Part shown: positions 59,432 to 64,000 of the stretch, in pieces
Layout: each line of letters opens with the position of its first letter
Numbering within the stretch: position 1 is the stretch's first letter
Source of the DNA: Teichococcus vastitatis
GTDB lineage: Bacteria; Pseudomonadota; Alphaproteobacteria; Acetobacterales; Acetobacteraceae
Assembly: GCF_003604215.1 (NCBI RefSeq)
Contig: NZ_QXGS01000006.1
Span: 62,001 to 126,000, forward strand
DNA length: 64,000 nt
Direction of reading: 5' to 3'
Position numbers and translations under genes: made by a program
The notes under the pieces: generated by a model
Seen by the model: the letters and a program-made list of their open reading frames with translations, nothing else
Told to the model about the DNA's origin: nothing
Database searches by the model: none

Positions 59432-61459
59432 ATGTGCCAGCTATTCCACGTCCAGTTTGGCGTCGTGCAGCGCAGCGCGGGCCAGGACGCCCGAAAGATG
59501 TCGGCGTACCAGCGGTGCGCTCGCGTGGAGAGGCGGGACGGCAAGCCCTACGATTTTCGTCGGAAGAGGGCCGAGCATATCGGGCATGCGATGCTGCTGC
59601 CCGAAGGCGCACCGGCCTGGGCGGCTGACCCGGCCGCCCTTTGGCAAGCGGCAGAGGATGCAGAGCGCCGCGGTGATGCGCAGGTGGCCCGCCTGGTGGA
59701 GTTCGCCATTCCGCGTGCCATCCCGATCAACCGGCGCATGGACCTGGTGCGTGCGGTGGTGGCGCCTTGGGTCACGGAGGGAATGGCAGCGCAGGTAGAT
59801 CTGCACTGCCCCATGGCATCCGATGGCGCCGAGCAGCCCCATGCCCACGTGCTGTTGACCCTGCGCCGCCTCGATGGCGCCGGATTCGCCGCCACGAAGG
59901 AGCGAGCCTGGAACCAGGCGTTCCGCGCCGAGGAGGGTCGGGCGATGCGCGGCCGGGTCGCTGCGGCGACAAATGCTTGGCTGGAGGCTAACGGCGTCGT
60001 CCTCCGGGTGGACCACCGCACCCACGAAGCGCGGGGCATCCCCGGCCCGGCGGCCGAGGCGAACGTGGCGCGGGCGGCCTGGACCGCGCACCGGACGGCG
60101 CCGGAGAGTGCAGCAGCCGGGCCGGTGCGGGAGGTCCTGGCCTGGCGACCGGAGCGGACGGCGGCGCGGCGGGAGATTGCTTGGCAGGAGGCGCGGGCGG
60201 CCTACGCCGCGGCCGCCGCCGAGCACTACGCCGCGCTCCGCGTACGGCGCCAGACGGCCCGGGCGGCGCAGCAGCGGCGGCACGCCGCCGAGCGGGACTC
60301 GCTCCGGTCCGGGCAGCGGCACGCGCGATCACTGACCTACGCCGTGACGCGCGGCAGCCGGACGATTCGCACCATCGTCCTCGGTGTGCAGGTACACCGG
60401 CATGCCGGGCAGCGGCAGGCGCTCACCGTGGCGCAGCAGGCGGAGCGCATGTTTAGTGCGGCGGCCGAACCCATGTTCCCGACCTTCGGCGGCTGGATTG
60501 AGGAGCGCGCGGCCGCTGGCGACGCGACCGCGCGGGCGGCGCTGGCGGTACGGGAGGCCCGCCGGGCTTGCTTCGCCCGCAAAGATCCGGCGGCGGCGGC
60601 GCGGCGCCGGATTGAGGAGGTCATCAGGGCCGCCGACCGGGTTCTTCGCGGACGTCCGACCGGGTCCGTGGACGCTGATGCGCTGGCGACGGAGGCGCGG
60701 GGGCGGCTCACCCGGCGCCGGGACGAAGCGGTGGAGCGGTTGCGGGCGGCACGGCAGGCGGTTTGGGACCACAGATGCGGGTCAGGCTGGTGGACACGCC
60801 TAGCGGATGCCCGATGGCGGGCGGAGCACCGGCGCTTGGCGGCTGCCGCGCTGGCCGCCCGGCAGGACGCGGACCGCATCGGCCGCGGGTACGAGAACGA
60901 TGTGCGGACGGCCCGGGCGGCGGCGGAGTGGGCGGCCAAGGCGAACCGGCATGCCCTGGTGGCCTGGGTGGACCGGGCCGAGACCCAGGCTGCCCGGCGG
61001 ATGAGGGCGGCGGCCGAGGTGGTGATGGCGGCCATCGCGGAAGGCGACGAGGCGACGATCGCGGCCGCCGCGCGCACGGACCTGCCGACAGCCGCAGCCC
61101 GGGCGGAGGCGTGGCGGGCCGAACGGCAGCAAGTCGCGGCGGAGGCAGTGGTCACCGGTGCATTGCCGCGCGATCCCCGCGCGGCGGCCCTGCGGGCGCT
61201 GTTGGCGTCCGAACGGCAGGTGGAGGCCGATCCGGCGCGGCTGACGGCGGCACGACGGGCCACGGCCGCTGCGTTGGCGGGTGACGAGGCGACGATCAAG
61301 GCCGTCCGCACCGGGCGGATGTTCGACGTGGAAACGGCCGCAGCCGAATGGCATCGACGTCAGGACAGGATGGCCGAGAGGAAACACGCGATGGAGGATG
61401 AGAGACGCAGGGGGGAGCAGGAGCCTGTACCCGGGCCAAAATGGCGACCGAGAGCCTGA
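59432..61459 (+). CDS. MobA/MobL-family (MOBQ) relaxase
   Basis: A 675-residue relaxase. The first 230 residues are the HUH nickase domain: a candidate catalytic tyrosine in MSAYQRCARVE (Y26), then FAIPRAIP, H125 in VDLHCP and the paired histidines in QPHAHVLLTLR (H137, H139). The rest is alanine/arginine-rich helix without a visible primase or helicase domain. It would nick oriT so that a helper's conjugation machinery can move the element. The element itself shows no type IV secretion genes. Confidence 0.85.
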   Translation: MCQLFHVQFGVVQRSAGQDARKMSAYQRCARVERRDGKPYDFRRKRAEHIGHAMLLPEGAPAWAADPAALWQAAEDAERRGDAQVARLVEFAIPRAIPINRRMDLVRAVVAPWVTEGMAAQVDLHCPMASDGAEQPHAHVLLTLRRLDGAGFAATKERAWNQAFRAEEGRAMRGRVAAATNAWLEANGVVLRVDHRTHEARGIPGPAAEANVARAAWTAHRTAPESAAAGPVREVLAWRPERTAARREIAWQEARAAYAAAAAEHYAALRVRRQTARAAQQRRHAAERDSLRSGQRHARSLTYAVTRGSRTIRTIVLGVQVHRHAGQRQALTVAQQAERMFSAAAEPMFPTFGGWIEERAAAGDATARAALAVREARRACFARKDPAAAARRRIEEVIRAADRVLRGRPTGSVDADALATEARGRLTRRRDEAVERLRAARQAVWDHRCGSGWWTRLADARWRAEHRRLAAAALAARQDADRIGRGYENDVRTARAAAEWAAKANRHALVAWVDRAETQAARRMRAAAEVVMAAIAEGDEATIAAAARTDLPTAAARAEAWRAERQQVAAEAVVTGALPRDPRAAALRALLASERQVEADPARLTAARRATAAALAGDEATIKAVRTGRMFDVETAAAEWHRRQDRMAERKHAMEDERRRGEQEPVPGPKWRPRA

Positions 61460-61566
61460 CCAGGACGCTGCCATACGGAGTAGGAGCCTAACGCAACATC
61501 TATCTCGACAATGGCACCATCGTTGTATTGGCTGCTAAGAGACTAAATCTGAAGCTTGAGGCAGGG

Positions 61567-62436
61567 ATGCGGCTTAGAGCACTGAAAACCGCCGTTGTGC
61601 ATGAAATATTCGTGCATACGGCTGATGAGAACTACATTGCGGCCCGTTGGTGCTGCGCTAACGCTCTTTACACGGACTTTCTCTGGCTGGCCCTGCACGC
61701 GACGGAAAAATATTTGAAGGCCGTCCTGCTGATGAATGGTAAGTCGGCCAGGAGGTTCGGGCACGATATTGAAGGTCTCTATGCCCAGGTGAAGGAACTC
61801 GCTGGGAGCCTTCTACCTGGGTGCCTGCCGAAGCCAGAAAAGCTTGCGATTCCCACTTGGTTCGACCGCACGACGGAGGAGTTCATTGCGCACCTCGTGC
61901 GGTATGGCAACGCCGATAACCGTTACCTGATCTACGGTTACAACACGTTCTCGCAGGACCTGCACATGCTGGACGAGCTTGTTTGGGCCGTTCGCCGCTT
62001 GGTCCTCCCCCTCAATGAGCGGATCGCCTCCGATTGGCCCGACGGCGAGCGGCTGCCGAAATACAAGGAGGTTCTGGTCGCACAACCGGACTTCCGCTTC
62101 GCCCTTTATGGCTTGCCCCTGGACAATCTCATCCTCGCCAAGGAGGACACCCTGCTCCGCCTTGCCGCGCTGAATTTGAACTTTTCTTTCGCTCCCTCCG
62201 ACTTTCGGCACGCATCGATGCGGGGCGGGTCGGCCTCGTTCAACTCGGTCATCTTCCGGCACATCTTCGAGCCCCTGGGTGAAGGGGAAGCCGATGCGGT
62301 GGGGGAGGCCGCTGAGTTGGCAGACTGGCTCATTCGGAACGTCCAACTTCCCACCGGAAGAAATGGCTCTCCCGACGTCGTGGGTGAGATCGAGAAGGCG
62401 GTCGCAAGCGCAAAGCAGAGGCACGGACTATCTTGA
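61567..62436 (+). CDS. HEPN-like domain protein
   Basis: A 289-residue protein. Residues 25-80 show a HEPN-like pattern: AARWCCANALYTDFLWLALH, then ATEKYLKAVLLMNGKSARRF and GHDIEGL, with R63-F-G-H66 a possible short form of the R(X4-6)H motif. The C-terminal half is not recognised. HEPN proteins are often RNases in defence or toxin systems, but no nucleotidyltransferase partner is adjacent. ATG 61567 has GAGG upstream and is preferred over TTG 61528. Confidence 0.5.
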   Translation: MRLRALKTAVVHEIFVHTADENYIAARWCCANALYTDFLWLALHATEKYLKAVLLMNGKSARRFGHDIEGLYAQVKELAGSLLPGCLPKPEKLAIPTWFDRTTEEFIAHLVRYGNADNRYLIYGYNTFSQDLHMLDELVWAVRRLVLPLNERIASDWPDGERLPKYKEVLVAQPDFRFALYGLPLDNLILAKEDTLLRLAALNLNFSFAPSDFRHASMRGGSASFNSVIFRHIFEPLGEGEADAVGEAAELADWLIRNVQLPTGRNGSPDVVGEIEKAVASAKQRHGLS

Positions 62437-62463
62437 GCGCCCCCCCCGACCGCTTACCCGGCC

Positions 62464-63399
62464 CTATCCGGCAGGACGGTTGATGTACCACGCTTCCGAG
62501 AACGCCCTCTGTAGACCGAGTCTCAATGCGTCATCGCCGCCCCAAATGCTCAGGGCCGACGGGAAAGGCGCGGGTGCCGTAGAGTTACCAAATTTCAGGC
62601 GCCCCCGCAGCATCAGGACATCGGCATGCCCTGCCACATCGGTCCACCACCGCGTATCGGTTCGTGCAGGGAACAACCCGAACACGGCTCCTACGTTGCC
62701 AGTAGATACCTCAATCCGGGCCTTCGCGGTCCAAGAGCCGGTACTGCGGCCGTAAGGTGGATTTAGCCAAACGGTCCGTCCGCGCCACGGGAGCGACAGT
62801 CCGTCGTCCTCCGCCGTGTAGTGCAGCATCGCACGCACTGGCGCCCGCCGTTTATCCGCCGTCGGGGAACAGGGATCCAAGCAGAAGCGGCCTTCAGGCA
62901 GCAGAGGGTAAATCCGCGCCAGGAGGTCCGGCGGAGTGGTCCATGCCTCGTACGCCGACGAAGCCGCTGCATTCGTCCAGAACCCAGGTGATGCGCCTCG
63001 CGGCACTAGCCGTAGGCCAGCGCCCAAGGCAATGCCAACTCGCTCCACCGCGGCCAAGTGGCCCAAGCTACCGCCTTCCATGGTAGCAAGGGTGGTCGGA
63101 CTAACATCTGCCTGTCGCGCCAAGTCCCGGCGGCTGGTACCCTGGCGTGCCCTAAGGGCAGCAAGCCGTTCAGAGAGAGTCGCTCCTGGAGGCAGCGAGC
63201 GACCGCTGATCTCGTGCTCCAGCTCCGTTGCCAGGGCCAAGTATGCGGACGCAGCGCCACGCCCAGCCTCGGCCGAGATGACCGTTGTTCGAGCGCACTT
63301 GGCACGCTCGGCTACTTCGACCTGTGAAAGGTTGGCGCCCCGGCGCAGTGTCGCCAGCGCCAGGCCGAGCGCGGATACATGTAGGCGGTTTTGGTGCAT
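62464..63399 (-). CDS. Two XRE HTH domains fused to Dam-type N6-adenine methyltransferase
   Basis: A 311-residue fusion. Residues 10-65 (ATLRRGANLSQVEVAERAKC) and 75-130 (RLAALRARQGTSRRDLARQA) are XRE-like HTH units. From residue 140 it follows the phage Dam family (PF05869): FWTNAAASSAYEAWTTPPDL, LDPCSPTADKRRAP and the catalytic TVWLNPPYGRSTG. It has no nuclease partner beside it. It may methylate element DNA and regulate transcription in one protein. It faces the HEPN gene convergently. Confidence 0.85.
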   Translation of the reverse strand: MHQNRLHVSALGLALATLRRGANLSQVEVAERAKCARTTVISAEAGRGAASAYLALATELEHEISGRSLPPGATLSERLAALRARQGTSRRDLARQADVSPTTLATMEGGSLGHLAAVERVGIALGAGLRLVPRGASPGFWTNAAASSAYEAWTTPPDLLARIYPLLPEGRFCLDPCSPTADKRRAPVRAMLHYTAEDDGLSLPWRGRTVWLNPPYGRSTGSWTAKARIEVSTGNVGAVFGLFPARTDTRWWTDVAGHADVLMLRGRLKFGNSTAPAPFPSALSIWGGDDALRLGLQRAFSEAWYINRPAG

Positions 63400-63449
63400 G
63401 ACACGTCGTCAGAAAGAAGAACTGTCGGAGATTTTGGCGCAAGAAAGTT

Positions 63450-63471
63450 GGCCGGAGGTTGACCTCCGGCC
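63450..63471. terminator. Hairpin downstream of the 122-residue gene
   Basis: GGCCGGAGGT and ACCTCCGGCC are perfect arms with a tiny loop. It lies five bases after the stop of the minus-strand gene at 63476 and ahead of the HTH-methylase gene, with a few Ts following on the minus strand. Confidence 0.55.
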
Positions 63472-63475
63472 TCCG

Positions 63476-63844
63476 TCACCACGGAATTTCTTCGTCGTTT
63501 GATGACAGCGGGTCATCGCGCCGGACGAGGCAGGCGAGCACGGCATCGCGGTGGGGACCGCCGACGATCGACATCCGCCACCATGTTCGACCGCCCGCCA
63601 AGTCATCCGCGACCGCGTCGAAATCGAGGGCGTGGAGGAGGGCATGCAAGACGACCCGCTCCCCAGGAGCCAGAATGCGGCCGAGACGGGCAGCCTCTTC
63701 GACCAGAGCGCCGTCACGGTTCCGCCGGAGCGCAGCCAATGTGAGGTCGTTCCAAGACCGGCAGGTTTCGATCTGGATGCCCAGGCGGCGGCAAATGTCG
63801 CCGCCTGGGCCCTGCCCGAAGGCGGAGAAGGGGAGCACAAACAT
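63476..63844 (-). CDS. Hypothetical protein
   Basis: A 122-residue protein, soluble, no family recognised. Distinct stretches are GDICRRLGIQIETCRSWNDL and LDFDAVADDLAGGRTWWRMS. The start ATG 63844 lies two bases after the stop of the gene before it, so the two are probably one operon. The protein ends in an acidic tail (NDEEIPW). Confidence 0.6.
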   Translation of the reverse strand: MFVLPFSAFGQGPGGDICRRLGIQIETCRSWNDLTLAALRRNRDGALVEEAARLGRILAPGERVVLHALLHALDFDAVADDLAGGRTWWRMSIVGGPHRDAVLACLVRRDDPLSSNDEEIPW

Positions 63845-63846
63845 GC

Positions 63847-64000
63847 TCAGACCTCCCCCTCTTGCAAGATCGTACCGCCCGCCTCCGCAGCAAGACGCTC
63901 CAGATCGGAGACAAGCGAGTTGTAGGTTGCTCGGTAGCTGCTGCGATCGCCCTGATAGCGCGAGTCGGCCCGCGCACGTCGGAAGGTGCGCAAGACACCC
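63847..64000 (-). CDS. Hypothetical protein, 5' part beyond the window
   Basis: An open frame enters from the right edge and ends at TGA 63847-63849, giving 50 residues. It reads RTFRRARADSRYQGDRSSYR followed by ATYNSLVSDLERLAAEAGG, a helical and charged C-terminus with no recognised family. It overlaps nothing and is followed after two bases by the 122-residue gene. Confidence 0.55.
   Translation of the reverse strand, partial: GVLRTFRRARADSRYQGDRSSYRATYNSLVSDLERLAAEAGGTILQEGEV

Noticed and set aside
50341-64000. Search for a second copy of the tRNA-Gln 3' end (attR), type IV secretion genes or phage structural genes
   Set aside because: None seen inside the window; the element must continue beyond the right edge.

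Overview
The window looks like a very GC-rich alphaproteobacterial chromosome, most likely Acetobacteraceae (a Roseomonas-like genus). This is inferred from base composition, the alphaproteobacterial type of AddA/AddB, the ETF-ubiquinone oxidoreductase and small families such as DUF1285, DUF1203, DUF4159 and DUF423. No rRNA gene or species marker was available to fix the genus. A long core section (1-50340) is followed by a mobile element that starts at a tRNA-Gln gene and runs off the right edge.

Core, left to right. 1-4047 (minus): a dipeptide/oligopeptide ABC importer operon (binding protein, two permeases, first ATPase cut by the window edge), with stop/start overlaps at three of its four junctions considered here or only a few bases between genes. 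4209-8188 (plus): a phosphoribosyltransferase, then a tightly overlapping run of DUF423 protein, RlmM-like methyltransferase, thermonuclease-like protein and MtgA, then a DHFR-fold reductase. 8222-10850 (minus): DUF1203 protein, YitT-type membrane protein, a small membrane protein and dnaN. 11049-13080 (plus): a UdgX-like uracil-DNA-binding protein and an FkbM-type methyltransferase. 13105-19610 (minus): addB-addA. 19746-21944: a TonB-dependent siderophore receptor behind a Fur-like palindrome. 22341-24286 (minus): PPOX flavoprotein, CoA-type Nudix hydrolase, DUF1285 protein.

24385-34331 (plus) holds a MoxR-DUF58-DUF4159-large membrane protein cluster, continued by a lipoprotein, an ankyrin-like secreted protein and an AsmA protein; it is probably envelope related. 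34342-39406 (minus) holds a signalling operon (hybrid kinase with two receivers, single receiver, HPt/receiver/GGDEF protein) with moaB just downstream. Next come a lytic transglycosylase, a family-4-like uracil-DNA glycosylase that has no cysteine at all, ETF-QO, and a chromosomal protein resembling plasmid RepA initiators with an added C-terminal domain. A DapA-family enzyme follows, flanked by coding-like remnants, then a TPR lipoprotein, ispE and tRNA-Gln.

Mobile element (50341 to beyond 64000). A tyrosine integrase sits beside tRNA-Gln, followed by a P2 gpA-type HUH replication protein with the two-tyrosine motif. Next is a lower-GC type II restriction-modification cassette (methylase, convergent nuclease, controller protein with a recognisable C-box). 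A mobilisation module follows (accessory protein, MOBQ-type relaxase and a likely oriT between them). Then come a HEPN-like protein, an HTH-HTH-Dam-type methyltransferase fusion and two unknown genes, the last cut by the edge. No type IV secretion, capsid or transposase genes are seen, so the element is best read as an integrative mobilisable element, or a phage-satellite-like hybrid, carrying defence genes. Its right attachment site is outside the window.
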